Below the pieces are notes generated by a model. It saw only the letters and a program-made list of their open reading frames with translations. It did not search any database and had not been told where the DNA came from. Of a stretch of 64,000 nt of DNA, positions 1-10,838 are shown piece after piece (within the stretch, counting starts at the first letter, position 1; each line of letters opens with the position of its first letter). The DNA comes from Mrakia gelida (Eukaryota > Basidiomycota > Tremellomycetes > Cystofilobasidiales > Mrakiaceae). The position numbers and the translations under genes were made by a program. The DNA lies in assembly GCA_024345305.1 (NCBI GenBank), contig BRON01000006.1:434001-498000 (forward strand), read 5' to 3'.

Positions 1-765
1 TGGGAAGGGGAGTAGATTCCAGTCCGAGAACGGGTTGTTGATGACTGCTGAGATCCAGGGCTTGTCGTGAGTTTGCTGTTGGTAGGGGGGAAGGGGAAAG
101 AGGGCGAGAAGTGATCAGGCTGGGGCAGCGTCGCGAGAGGAAAACGAAACGCGGCCTCACCTCGATTCCTGTCTTGATCCAGGAGTTATTCGACTGGTAG
201 AGGAAGAGAGCTGCTTGATCACTGTGCGAGAGGAAATCGAAACTTGGTCAGCGAAGAATTTGCAACGGGAAGAGAGGAGGGAATGTGAACGCACTACTGC
301 CACGTCGCGAGACGAAGAAATTCACCACAGCTTGCAAAGTCAGCTCAATTCCCAACACATCCAGCCCTAGTATCCGCGCTTCCTAAACTCACCTCATCCC
401 TCCAGTCTCCACGAAGAGAAACTCCAACGGACCACTCGTCCTTCGCGAGCACGTCCGAGCTCACTTCTTGGCCCAAAACGGGTCCAGAGTACCTCTGTTC
501 GGTCGGAGTCCTCCACCAATCACTGACAGCGTTCGTCTGAAGAGGGGCAGGGAAGATTGGAGGTCAGATACGGGCTTGTCGAAGAAGGAGAAGATCGAGA
601 AGGGGAAGGAGGATGGATCGATGGGAGCTGAGTTCGAACGAGATGGACAGTGACACTCACGACGAAACTGATGGCTGAGCCCTTCTTGGAGATCTCTGGA
701 GCGCTCTTCTCGATCTCTGGATGGTCGGGAAGGAAGGTGAGATCGTTGAAAGAGATGGGAGCCAT
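1..765 (-). CDS. DUF1349 (regulation-of-enolase-like, concanavalin A-fold) protein, 3' part outside window
   Basis: Partial gene running off the left edge. The start at 765 opens MAPISFNDLTF. Exon 1 ends after AISFV at a GTGAGT donor, and exon 2 (about 518-393) reads TNAVSDWWRTPTEQRYSGPV. The later exons read DQAALFLYQSNNSWIKTGIE (about 219-161) and KPWISAVINNPFSDWNLLPF (about 75-1). The WW-TP-xxR, DQAALFLY, W-K-TGIE and SDW landmarks are those of DUF1349 proteins, a beta-sandwich lectin-like family whose biochemical role is poorly known; the yeast-derived name concerns enolase regulation. The frame between exon 2 and the DQAALFLY exon is restored only by a 5 nt exon at 326-330. Without it the next codon is TGA. 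Family assignment is fairly sure, function is not. Confidence 0.75.
326..330 (-). other. 5-nt microexon of the DUF1349 gene
   Basis: On the minus strand CTGTG lies between an acceptor TTTGCAAG, preceded by the branch motif GCTGAC, and a donor GTGAAT. The next intron also carries a CTGAC branch site. Adding five bases to the phase-0 upstream exon gives the phase needed to read LCDQAALFLY. Skipping it gives an immediate TGA. Confidence 0.6.
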
Positions 766-1057
766 GTTTGAAGGAAGGAGAGAGATGTAGTTCGAGGCAC
801 AAGGAGGGAAGCTCAGGCTCGCTGACCAAAGGTCGATTTCGCCGCCTGGACTCGGCCCTGATTTGGGTCAGTCACCCCTTGAACTGTCGACGTGTCAGTC
901 TCTTCAGCTCTGAAGGACTGATGAGATGATTCTCTACCCAGAGAAGCGGAAGCAAAAACGTCATAGAGCGACTTCCCGACCTCCGACTCGCCTGAACTCG
1001 CTCCTCTTTTCCTTTTGTTTGCAAACCACATCTCTCCTTCCCTCCCTTCCTCCAACT
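766..1057. promoter_or_regulatory. Divergent intergenic region (DUF1349 / SRPBCC gene)
   Basis: A 292 nt gap separates two head-to-head start codons, so both promoters must lie here or in the 5' leaders. The stretch just before 1058 is pyrimidine-rich (CTCTCCTTCCCTCCC), as commonly seen ahead of start codons in this window. No specific factor site is recognised. Confidence 0.5.
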
Positions 1058-2008
1058 ATGTCTTCCAAGATCCCCACTTCCACCCAGATCGTCGAGTCCG
1101 CCGTCATCGACGCTCCTCTTGCCGCTGTACGTCCTCTGCCTCTCTCGATCTCTACGAGAACCGTCCCGGCGGCAATGAGAAGCAGCCGATCCTGACCTTC
1201 CTCCTCCTTCTTGCTTTTCGTCCCTCGCCCTTTAGGTCTGGCACCTCATCAAGCTCGGCTCCTTCGCTGACTTCTGGACTGCCCTCGCTTCCTCCAAGGG
1301 AGGTGCGTGAAACTTCTCCTCGTCTCGTGAAGGAGATGGCGCAGAAGAGGGAAGGAGATCAAAGCTGACCTTCCCTCTCCTTCCTTCCTTCCCTCCCCAT
1401 CCCCCATCTCCTTCCTCTTCCCTGCCTCTCTTCTCCATCCTCCCTTCTCACATCAGACGACAACACCGCCGCCGAGGCTGAGGTCACCACCTTCAAGTTC
1501 AAGGACGGAACCACCCAGACCATCAAGCTCGAGGAGTGGTCCGCTCTCAACCACTCGATCTCGTACTCGATCATCGCGTCCGAGCCTGCTTTGACCTTCA
1601 CCTCCATCGTCTCGACCATCACTGTGAGTCATAGCATCAGCGTCGTCCTCTGAGCTAGCCCTGAAGCTGACCGTCTCTTCGCTCGAACGTTCCTTCCTCG
1701 CTCTAGCTCAAGAAGGTCACCTCTGGGTCCTCTGAGGGATCCACGTTCGTTGAGTGGTCGGCCAACTTCTCTAGCGATGCTGGTGAACCAAGACACTCTC
1801 TGCAGCTATTCTGGATGGCTTGCTTGTTGGTGCCGTCCAAATGGAGACGAGAACGCTGATCATCTTGCCCTCCTCTCGCGCTCGTTCTTCCACACTTCCT
1901 TCTTCCTCCCTCGCCTTCCTTCCCTTAGACGCTGGAGTTATCGAGGACGCCCGATTCAAGAGGAAGGACGCTCTCGCTGACCTCGCCAAGGCCGTCTCCA
2001 AGAAGTAG
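1058..2008 (+). CDS. Small SRPBCC/Bet v1-like fold protein
   Basis: Five exons encode about 155 residues. The N-terminus reads MSSKIPTSTQIVESAVIDAP, and exon 2 starts VWHLIKLGSFADFWTALASS. Exon 3 is DDNTAAEAEVTTFKFKDGTT and onward to SIVSTIT, exon 4 is LKKVTSGSSEGSTFVEWSA, and exon 5 ends in DALADLAKAVSKK before TAG at 2006-2008. The pattern of IDAP near the N-terminus, VW/FADFW, a central strand with hydrophobic alternation, and STFVEW before a C-terminal helix is that of polyketide-cyclase/Bet v1-like (SRPBCC) ligand-binding proteins. The ligand is unknown. Introns begin GTACGT, GTGCGT, GTGAGT and GTGAAC and end TTTAG, CATCAG, TCTAG and CTTAG. The gene is divergent from the DUF1349 gene and in tandem with the V-ATPase gene. 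The fold assignment is by motif only. Confidence 0.65.
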
Positions 2009-2486
2009 AGAACGAGGCGGAATGATTGTTTCGCGGAGGACGAGGACGAGTAATGGGTTCGCGGGAGGAGGGAGCAGAGGGCGTTGCGTTTGAGCTTGCA
2101 AAGGGAACGGAGGGTGGAAGGATACTGGTACGCTTCAATCTATGCTATTTCACGACCTACTATACTGTTGATTCTGCCAGAGAGTGTGATAAGGGAACTT
2201 GCAGCTGAGCTCGAGAGATTCACTCGAGTCGCGTCGCTCGCGCTTGCTTTCGCTTCAGCTTTCAACCTTCGCTCCTCGCTGTTTCACACTCTTCCCTCCT
2301 CGGCTACCTCTCATGCGGTTTCTCGGATCCACGCTCATGTAACTCGGAAAATCAAACGAGAGAGGGGAGAGGGAGGCGAGCTTTCGCTGCGGCCCTGATG
2401 AGCTCGCTCGCTTCGCTTCGTCTCCTCTTCCCTTCTCTCCTCTCAAGCAGCAGCAGTTTGACCTTCAACCACCACCTCCTTCCAAC
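2009..2486. other. Intergenic region upstream of the V-ATPase c gene
   Basis: 478 nt with no supportable gene. It holds the 3' flank of the SRPBCC gene and the promoter/leader of the V-ATPase gene, ending in a C/T-rich tract just before the ATG. Confidence 0.5.
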
Positions 2487-3912
2487 ATGTCCTTCCTAGC
2501 CCCCATTCATCAGTTTGCTCCTCACTGCCCTGCCTACTCTCCCTTCTTCGTGAGTTCGTACAATCGAGGTCCCGCCGTCGTTGTCGATCTTGGCGAAGAA
2601 ACGAAGCTGACCTCTCGACTCCTTCCTTCCTTCCTTCTCTTCCCAGGGAGCCATAGTGCGTACTCAATAGGTACACTGAGCTCGTCGATACCTCGCTAAC
2701 GGTCTTCCTCTTCTCGACGTTGCGAACAGGGCGCTGCAGCAGCTATGGTATTTTGCGTGAGCTCGAGATCGACGTCGAGCCTCTTCGTCGAAGCTGACCT
2801 TCAACTTTTCCTTCTTTCTCTCCTCTCAGGCCATAGGAGCTGCGTGCGTACACTACTCCTCCACGTCATCTATCTCAAAGCTGACCTCTTCTCTCTCTTC
2901 CATCTCAGATACGGAACGGCGAAAGCGAGCGTTCGTCCTCCTCCTCTTCTCCAGCAGCTCCCTCCCGCCTCTTCGACGTCTGACTTTCTCACCTCCTCTT
3001 TCTTCGTCTCATCCATTATTCGGAATCGCATCAGCTGGGATTCTTCGACCTGGTGGGTATCTCCTTTTCGCCTTGCCCATGGACGCTGAACGCCTTACCT
3101 CGGTTCGCTTCGCGCTGTTCCTGACCGACGAACTCTTCCCGCCGTTCACCTCAAAGACCTCCTCATCAAGTCCTGCCTCTCGGTCGTTATGGCTGGAATC
3201 ATCTCCATCTACGGACTCATCATCGCGTGAGTGGCTCGAGTCTGCTCTCGAGCTCGTCGACTCGTCGCGTCGTTCGCTGACTTCTCAACCTTGCCTTTTC
3301 CGTTCGCAGAGTCATGATCGCCAACAATCGTGAGTTCTACGCCCAGTTATGTTGTTTCTTCTTTCGGAGCTCGATCTCACCAAGTGAACACTGTCCGCGT
3401 TTCTTCTCCTCGTTCAGTCGAAGCTGAGATGAGTGAGTCCCTCGTCTCCGTCGTCTTCCCTTTCGACCTTCAATGACACCCAGCTCTCGTTACCCTCTCG
3501 CAGGCCTCTTCCGATCCTTCACCTCTCTCGCCGCTGGTCTCGCCGTCGGTCTCTCGGGTCTAGCAGCAGGACTTGCGATCGGAATCGTTGGCGACGTTGG
3601 AGCGAGAGCCAACGCTCAGCAACCCAAGATCTTCGTTGGGATGGTCCTCATCTTGATCGTGAGTCGCTCCAGTCCAACTCGCGAGGAAACCATCGAGCTG
3701 AATACTTTCCTTGTCCTTGGATAAGTTCGCAGAAGTGCTCGGTGAGTTGATCGAACGAACGCGTCGCCGTCGAGACCTCCTTTCGGTTCGCTCGTCTGAT
3801 GAGTCCTGCACTCCTTCTTTACCCTTCGCTCGCAGGCCTCTACGGACTCATCGTCGGCCTCATCCTCCTGACGAACGGGAGCGCGAACGACTTGGCTTGT
3901 TCGGCTGCTTGA
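2487..3912 (+). CDS. VMA3: V-type H+-ATPase V0 proteolipid subunit c
   Basis: About 175 residues spread over 12 exons. Assembled pieces read [110 protein letters not shown] and [13 protein letters not shown]. This is the four-helix c subunit of the vacuolar proton pump; the proton-carrying glutamate is the E of FAEVLG in helix 4. Several exons are tiny: 9 nt (2647-2655), 27 nt (2730-2756), 14 nt (2830-2843), 22 nt (2909-2930), 15 nt (3418-3432) and 16 nt (3726-3741). One junction is abnormal: between 2930 and about 3018 the protein needs GTC or TTC before GGAATCGCATCAG, but the bases before it are CCATTATTC, with no AG. Family identity is certain; whether this locus makes a full transcript depends on that junction. 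The C-terminus ([11 protein letters not shown]) is slightly longer than usual. Confidence 0.93.
2647..2655 (+). other. VMA3: 9-nt microexon of VMA3
   Basis: GGAGCCATA encodes Gly-Ala-Ile. It sits between acceptor TCCCAG and donor GTGCGT, both flanking introns are phase 0, and it supplies the conserved GA(I/M) of helix 1 in the proteolipid. Confidence 0.8.
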
Positions 3913-4397
3913 GGGAGGGAGGAGAGAGAGGGTGCGTTCGAGCTCTTGTTTTTCGTTGATGCGAGAGAGGAGTCGAGAGGAGACTAGTACTGACCTTCTT
4001 CTCGTTTAGTCACTCAGAGATGCCTCTAGGCTCATGATCCGCTCGTCCTTGTGAAGTCGCTCGGAGAGGTAGACGTCGATGAGAAGAACGAGAACGACGC
4101 TGCTCCCTTTTCTTCCCCATCGCATGGCTTTCCACTTGGACGAAACGACGATTTATCCGTTAGGAGAGAGTGAGCGAAGCCGAAACTCTCTTGAGCTAGC
4201 AGATGAAGAGATAAGATACGGAAAGGATAATGAAAACGAAGGGGTAAGAAGAGAGCCTCTTACGGTTGCCAGGGCCGCGAAAAGGCGTCGAGTCTCGCTG
4301 GGGAAGGGGGGGAGGAGGGGGAGCAGGAGGAAAGGAATCTTCAAACGGCCATCACCTCTCTTCCTCCCTTCCCTCACCCCCTCTTCTTCCTTCCAGC
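3913..4397. other. Intergenic region between VMA3 and MPC1
   Basis: 485 nt with no supportable coding region. It contains the VMA3 3' end and the MPC1 leader. A C/T-rich run (CTTCCTCCCTTCCCTC) precedes the MPC1 ATG. Confidence 0.5.
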
Positions 4398-5747
4398 ATG
4401 TCTCAATTCGTGAACTGGTAAGCTCTCCTTCGCCTCCTTCCCTTGGTGTGTACGAAAAGTGAGAAAACCTGCGTTGCTGACGGTTAATCTCTGCTCGTTC
4501 GCCCTTCACCGATGCTCCTCCCTTCCCCTCCTCCCTCCCCAAAAGGCTCAAGTCTCCGGCAGGACGATCGTACTTCTTCTCTACTCACTTCTGTTCGTTC
4601 ACCCTCACCATTTCCTTCCTCTCTTCCTTCTCCTTTGACTGACTCTATCCTTCTTTCTCTTCTCTTCTCTCGCAGGGGGACCCGTTCGTGCCCCTCCCTC
4701 CATCCTCCCCTCCCAATCAGACCTCTCCGTTTCCGTCTTGCTCTCTCGTCTGACCGAGTCGTATGTTCTCTCTTCGTAACAGGTCGCCAACTGGGGACTG
4801 CCTCTGGCTGCTCTCGCTGATATGCAGAAGGACGCTTCTCTGATCTCTGGAGTCATGACACCGACCATGGCGGGTTACTCGTGAGTTGGGTCGACTCCTT
4901 CTCTCCCTCCCTCCTTCCTTCCCACCTCGCTCCTTTCTAACCACCTGACTGACCACGCATATATCCTTTCTTTGCCCACAGGACCATCTTCATGGCCTTC
5001 GCCTGGCAAGTTCGACCTCGAAACTAGTGAGTTCTCTACGTCACCTTCGAAGGAGTCGAGAGCTCCCTCCCTCCTCCCTTCCTTTCGTTCGAGCTAAAAG
5101 AGCTGATCCGTCCCTTCTCCTTCGTTTACAGCCTCCTCTTCGCTTGTCATGCTACCAACGCTACCGCCCAGCTCGTCCAGACCGGTCGGTTTGTGAATTA
5201 CTGGTACAGAGGTGGTGAGTTTTGAGCTCTTGTCTTTCCTCTCCCTCGCTCGGAACGGAGCGATGAACCGGTTCCGCCCATCTTTCGTTCTCTCTATCGT
5301 ACACTAACCTCGCACGTCCTCTTTCCCCTCTCCCCTACGATTGCCATGCCAGGCCACGAGGAAGCCGAAGCCACAGCAGCTCTCGTCAACTCCTCCGCCA
5401 CCCTCACCGAGCTCAAGAAGCTTCCCTCCACCCTCTCCACCGACGCCGACAAGCTCGCCTCCTCCGCTTCCTCCACCCTCCTCGACACCAAGGCTGCCAC
5501 CGAGGCTGCTCTCGCTAAGGCCACCACCCAGGCTGAGGCTGCTTTCTCGAAAACCAAGGACGAGGGAGTCTCGATGCTCCACGACGTTCAGGCTGGTTTG
5601 GACGCCGCGAAGGCTCACGTCGTCGCTGGAGGAAAGGATGCGCTGAGACGAGGGGAGGAGGTCGTCGAGGAGGGGAAGAGAGAGCTCGGAGTTGGGAAGC
5701 AGGAGGTCGAGAAGGTTGTTGAGAAGAAGAAGGGATGGCTGTGGTAG
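4398..5747 (+). CDS. MPC1: Mitochondrial pyruvate carrier subunit 1 with long C-terminal extension
   Basis: Seven exons encode roughly 235 residues. The first about 105 are a standard MPC1: [20 protein letters not shown], then [57 protein letters not shown] and a helix ending VNYWYRGG. The family forms the inner-membrane heterodimer that imports pyruvate into mitochondria. Exon 3 is only 8 nt (GGGGACCC, 4676-4683) and completes Trp-Gly-Pro. The last exon (5352-5747) adds about 130 residues rich in Ala, Lys, Glu and Thr ([20 protein letters not shown] and similar), with the look of amphipathic apolipoprotein/LEA-like helices, ending KKKGWLW. Ordinary MPC1 proteins are about 110-130 residues, so the tail is unusual. 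The MPC2 partner is not in the window. Confidence 0.9.
4676..4683 (+). other. MPC1: 8-nt microexon of MPC1
   Basis: GGGGACCC follows acceptor CTCGCAG and precedes donor GTTCGT. With the T left by exon 2 it gives TGG GGA CCC, the invariant WGP of MPC1. Removing it would break the frame. Confidence 0.8.
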
Positions 5748-6799
5748 ACGAGCTCGGTGCGGCTGGGCTGGGATGGGTTGAGCTCTTGAGCGCTTGAGCT
5801 CTGCGTCGAGGGAGGGAGGGAGGCGGAGGAGGGAGACGCTGGGATTGTCAGCTGAGGAGCTCGTACGTACGACTAGATCGAGGGATTCGCTTACCTCCTG
5901 CTTTCGATAAGATTGCGCTTGCCATTTTTCAACCGAGGAGGTGACGAAGGGAAAAGCGAGAAGGCTGAGTCGGTGTCGCGTCGAGGAAAGCAAAGGTGAG
6001 CTCCCTCGTTTCCTTCTTTCCTTCTCTTCGCCCCTTCTTCCTTCCCCATCTTCCCGCTCTTTCATCTCGAGGAGGCTTCTCTCGACGTCTCCAAACCTCA
6101 GCTGTGCTACGAAGCGCTGATGCGAGCTGAGGAGCAGAGGCTGCAGAGAGGGAAGCAAAGAAGCGAGGGCCATGACGAGTGAAGGCGCGAAAACGACGTG
6201 AACTTCTTCCAGAGCTGAAGATATGTATACATCTGCTCATATGCGAGCTCGAATTTGCTCGCTGTGGAGCAGCGAGTACACAAACGAAGGCGAAAAAAGA
6301 CGAAGAGCTCACAGCTCGGGGGAGACAAGCTCGAAGCAGAGACGGCTGTTTGACCTCTTCAGCCCTCCCTCCTCCTTTGGACGCCTCGTCTCAACTTCTC
6401 CTTTCCCCCCCTCCCTCGAAGCTCTTCGGAATCAGTTCCAAGCTGAAGGAATTCTGGATACAGGCTTCGTTCCTGATCGACGTTATCTTTTTTATCTCTT
6501 GCTCTTGGTAAGGGTAAAAATCGCTGCTGACTGACGTTTCATTCTCAAATCGCGTGCTCAGAGTCCTCGAATGGCGAATACGTCCAAAACTGGGTTTCTC
6601 TCTTGCTGCTCTGCTCTCCTGTGCTCCACAGATTACAAGGCCTCTCCTTAACAGCATCGACCCACACCTACCCAAACCTTTCCTTCTCTCAGTTCCTCAG
6701 TTCCCGTCTCTTCGCTCGCTCCCAGCGTTTCTCCCAGCGACTCGACCCTCTCGAACCTCCACTTCTCTCCCCCTCTCACCCAAAAACCTCGCTCGCAGG
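5748..6799. other. Long intergenic region / leader ahead of the sulfate permease
   Basis: About 1.05 kb without a convincing gene. Long ORFs on both strands here are low-complexity and match nothing. A branch-like GCTGACTGAC at about 6525 and the pyrimidine-rich tract ending CTCGCAG just before the permease ATG suggest a 5'UTR intron, but this is inference. Confidence 0.45.
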
Positions 6800-9700
6800 A
6801 TGCCTTCTCGCCCTACCGCGGACAACAAAGTCAAGCGACTTGGGAAATGGATCATTGGCTACAAGGAGGAGCAGCCAGAGACCATCAGCAGTTCGACCTA
6901 CCTCAGGGAGTTGACCCAGAACCCAGGGGACGGAGTGAGTCTCGAACCTGCTCCCTCCTTGTCAGCGAGACGAACTCGGAGGGCTGACTGACTCGGTCGC
7001 TGCACTTTTCACTTCTCTTCCCTCTCCCAGGTCAAGAACTACGTCAAGTCTCTCTTCCCTTTCATCACATGGCTTCCGAACTACAATTTCCAGGTTCGTG
7101 AAGTTTTCCTTCCTCTAGATCTCGAGGCTCGACGATCGTTCAGCGCTTGTCGTCGCTTCTCGATCTCTCCCCCCTCCTCGCTCCTTCCCTCCTTGACTAA
7201 AGCTGACCTTTTCTTTTCCTGTGAACAGTGGGCCATCGGAGATCTCATTGCCGGTATCACAGTCGGAATGGTCCTCGTCCCTCAGTCTATGGTTCGCTCG
7301 CCTCTCTTGCGCTGCGTCGAAACCGACGTCGCCGACGCTGACCTTCCTCTCCTTTCTACCTTCAGTCCTACGCCAAACTCGCTGGTCTCGCTCCTGAGTT
7401 CGGACTCTACTCCTCTTTCGTCGGTGTCATCATCTACGCTCTCTTCGTGAGTACATCTCCAACGCTACGTCTCCCTTCTCGACGCGATGAACAAGGCCTC
7501 GACTCGACCATTCCAAACTGACTCCCTCCCTCGTTCTTCACTCTTTTTATCGTTTCTTCTCTCCACAGGCTACCTCGAAGGATGTCTCCATCGGGCCCGT
7601 CGCTGTGAGTTTTCTCTCGCAGATCTGCTGTGTCTACAATCCTCGCGAGTCGTCCTCTCTCGAACCTGACGCCTCTTTCTTCCTGTCCTCCAGGTCATGT
7701 CCCTCGAAACCGGTCGAATCGTCACTGATGTCCTCGCTTCTCATCCTGGGAAGTGGGCTCCTGAGGTCATCGCTACTCAACTTGCTCTCATCTGGTGAGT
7801 TTTCGGCGTCCTTCTCGACTTTTTTCTCGACGGGAAGGGAGAGAGGGAGAGCTTATCGACTCGAGCACGCGATCTGACCAAAAAGAAATCTTCTTCCGTC
7901 TCCTTCCCTTTTTCCCTCTCTCTAGTGGAATCATCGTCTTCGGGATCGGGATGCTCAGACTTGGATGGCTTGTAGAGTTCATCCCTGTTCCTGCAGTTGC
8001 TGGTTCGTCCCTCTTCTCGAGACGCGTTTTTGACGCCGTCGTCCGAACCCTCCCGCTCACCTTCCTCTCCTTCCTTCTACCTCACAGGTTTCATGACTGG
8101 TTCGGCTGTGAGTACCTTCCCTCGATGTTTGCTGTATGTCACCTTCGCTCGAACTGACAACTTCCTCTCCCTCCGGCCGCAGATCTCCATCGCCGCTGGT
8201 CAAACTCCTGCGCTGTTCGGAATCGCCAGCAGGTTCAACACCAAGGATGCCACTTACCTCGTGATCATCCACACCTTCCAGAACCTGAAGTACGCTACCC
8301 TCGACGCTGCCTTCGGTGTTACCGCTCTAGTTGGTGAGTTCTTTCGCGTTTTCTCCTCGTCGTCGCTTCCCCGGCCTCGACTGACGACCTTCCCCTCCCT
8401 TCCTCCCTCTTCAGGTCTCTATGCCATCAAGTGGAGTTGCGCCTACGTCGAGCGACACTACCCGAGGTTCAAGCGAATCGCGTTCTTCACTTCCGTGTGC
8501 CGAAACGCGTTCATCCTCATCGTTCGTTCTACTTCCCGTCTTCGCTCTCCTCTCGATTCGTCGCTGACCTTCTCGCTCTCTTTCGCTCATCCAGGTCTTC
8601 ACCATCGTTCGTTCTTCCGTCTACTCGTCCCACTGCTCCGTCTGCACGAGCCTACGCTGACCTTCTTCCTCTCCTTTGCACTCTTCAGGCTTCGTGGCAA
8701 ATCACCGTCCACCTGCCCGTCAAGGAGTACCCCATCTCGATTATCAAGACCGTCCCTTCTGGCTTCCAGCACATTGGACCCGCTCCCTTCGACACCGAGC
8801 TCATCTCCGCCATGGCTGGTAAACTGTGAGTCGCAGAACGCGAATACGAAGGAGAAGAGTTTGGTGCGAGGACTGACGCGTCTTTCTTTCTCTTCTCCCC
8901 AGTCCCGTTGCCACCATCATCCTTCTTCTCGAGCACATCAGTATCGCCAAGTCGTTCGGTCGTCTCAACAACTGTTCGTTCCTCCTCTGCTTCTCCTTTC
9001 ATCGCCGTCGACGCGTCGAGTCTCGAAGCTCACGTCTTTCTCTTCCTTCCGCTCCTTTCCTTTCGTTCGTTCAGACAAAATCGATCCCAACCAGGAGCTC
9101 ATCGCCATCGGAGTCACCAACCTTGTCGGAACCGTCTTCTCAGCCTACCCTGCTACCGGATCCTTCTCTCGATCTGCTCTCAAGTCCAAGTCTGGAGTTC
9201 GAACTCCCCTCGCCGGTTGGCCTACCGCGTTGTGTGTTGTCATCGCCCTCTACGCCTTGACCGACGCCTTCTACTTCATCCCCAACGCTGCTCTCTCTGC
9301 CATCATCATTCACGTGAGTCCAGCAGGCTTTCCGAAAAGGGAATCGAGAGCTCGAAGCTGACGCTTCGTTCTTCCCCTTCTTGCTCAGGCCGTCGCCGAT
9401 CTCGTCGTCTCCCCTCGAGGATCCTACGCCTTCTGGCTCGCCTCTCCTCTCGAGTTCTTCATCTTCATCGCTGCCGTCATCGTCACCGTCTTTGTTCGTC
9501 CCGCCTTCCCTTCTTTGTCCGTCGACTCGACGCCTCTCGAAGTCGATCCTGATCTTTCCATCCTCTTCTCCCTTGCAGACCACCATCGAGATCGGAATCT
9601 ACCTCTCCTTGATCGCCTCCGTTCTTCTTCTCCTCTTCCGAATCGCTCGACCTGGAGGACACTTCCTGGGCCGAGTTAAAGTCGCCATCGAGACCGTCGA

Positions 9701-10838
9701 GGAGGATGGAGTCGGACGAGCCTACAGGGAAGTCTTCGTTCCCATCAACGGATCTTCCAACTCCCTCACCAACCCTACCGTTAAGGTCGAGGCTCCTCCC
9801 GCCGGCGTGGTCATCTACCGATTGTGAGTCTCGCACTGCTCCTGGTCTCCTCGTCGAGACGAGAACTCGATCTGACGCGTCTGTTGTCTCTCTTTTTCTT
9901 CTCTCCAGCGAGGAGAGTTTCATCTACCCCAACGCTTCTTACCACAACTCCGCCCTCGTCGACTACGTCAAGCAAAACACTCGTCGAGGAAAGGAAGCCG
10001 CTGCTACGAAGCTCGGTGATCGACCTTGGAACGACGCTGGACCCAACCGATGGTCGAAGAAGGCTTTGGCGAGGGAGAAGGCTATAGTCGAGGGAGAGGA
10101 GGGAGCTCCTCGAAAGGACCTCATCCGAGCTGTCGTACTCGATTTCCAAGCTGTCGCGAACCTCGATACGGTGAGTCGCTTCGTTCCTTCTTCGACGCGC
10201 GCGAGTTCCGACGCTGACTCTCTCTCTTACCCTCCTTCTTCCTAGACTGGAGTCCAGAACCTCGTCGATACTAGAAAGGAGATAGAACGATTCGCCGACG
10301 CTCCAGTGACTTTCCATTTCTCGTTCGTATATCTTCGCTTGCCTCCCCTCCTTCGCTTCGAACCTTCGCTAACATCGCCGTCCCTTCTCTCGTTCTCTCT
10401 TTCAGTGGCATCATCTCCCCATGGGTTCAACGAGGACTCATCGCCGGAGGTTTCGGAACTGGAGATCGAACCGTTACCCTGAACGAGGTCGCCACGGTCG
10501 TGCCCCAAGGTGTCGAACTCACCAAGTCCGTCCTGCCTGGACCCGAAGGAGAGGAGGACTTCAACGCCGAGATCTCGAGGAAGAACACCGAGAACCCTTC
10601 CAGCTTTGAGGAGTACAACGATAAGAAGAGGAACAGCGAGGACTCGTGAGTCTTCTCTTCTCCATCTTGTCGCTTTTGCTCTCCTCTCTTCGCGACGCGT
10701 CCTGACGAGCTTTCCTCTTCCCTTTCCCTCCACAGCTTCGAGCCCCTCGTCTCCCTTCGAACTCCCTACTTCCACTTCGATCTCGAGGAGGCAGTTCGCG
10801 CCGCTACTAAGGAAGCTCGAATCGCCAACATGCTGTGA
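6800..10838 (+). CDS. SUL1: SulP-family sulfate permease with C-terminal STAS domain
   Basis: About 20 exons encode around 770 residues. The N-terminus (MPSRPTADNKVKRLGKWIIG) is cytosolic. The transport core contains FPFITWLPNYNFQ, GDLIAGITVGMVLVPQSMSY, AKLAGLAPEFGLYSSFVGV, SKDVSIGPVAVMSLETGR, FIPVPAVAGFMTGSAISI, a central LEHISIAKSFGR and GSFSRSALKSKSGVRTPLAG. These are signatures of the SulP/SLC26 anion transporters that take up sulfate at the plasma membrane. The C-terminal part (RAVVLDFQAVANLDTTGVQN and onward) is the STAS domain. One exon is 12 nt (VFTI, 8594-8605), and several donors are GTTCGT. The ATG at 6800 follows an AG directly and matches the usual fungal N-terminal length. SUL1/SUL2-type specificity is inferred from family resemblance. 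Confidence 0.9.

Noticed and set aside
461..829. Long open frame on the minus strand overlapping the DUF1349 gene
   Set aside because: It runs through an intron and contains no conserved motif; the spliced DUF1349 model explains the region with recognisable residues.
5929..6534. Several overlapping ORFs upstream of the sulfate permease
   Set aside because: All are Ser/Arg/Leu low-complexity translations of CT/GA-rich DNA without splice-phase support or family resemblance.
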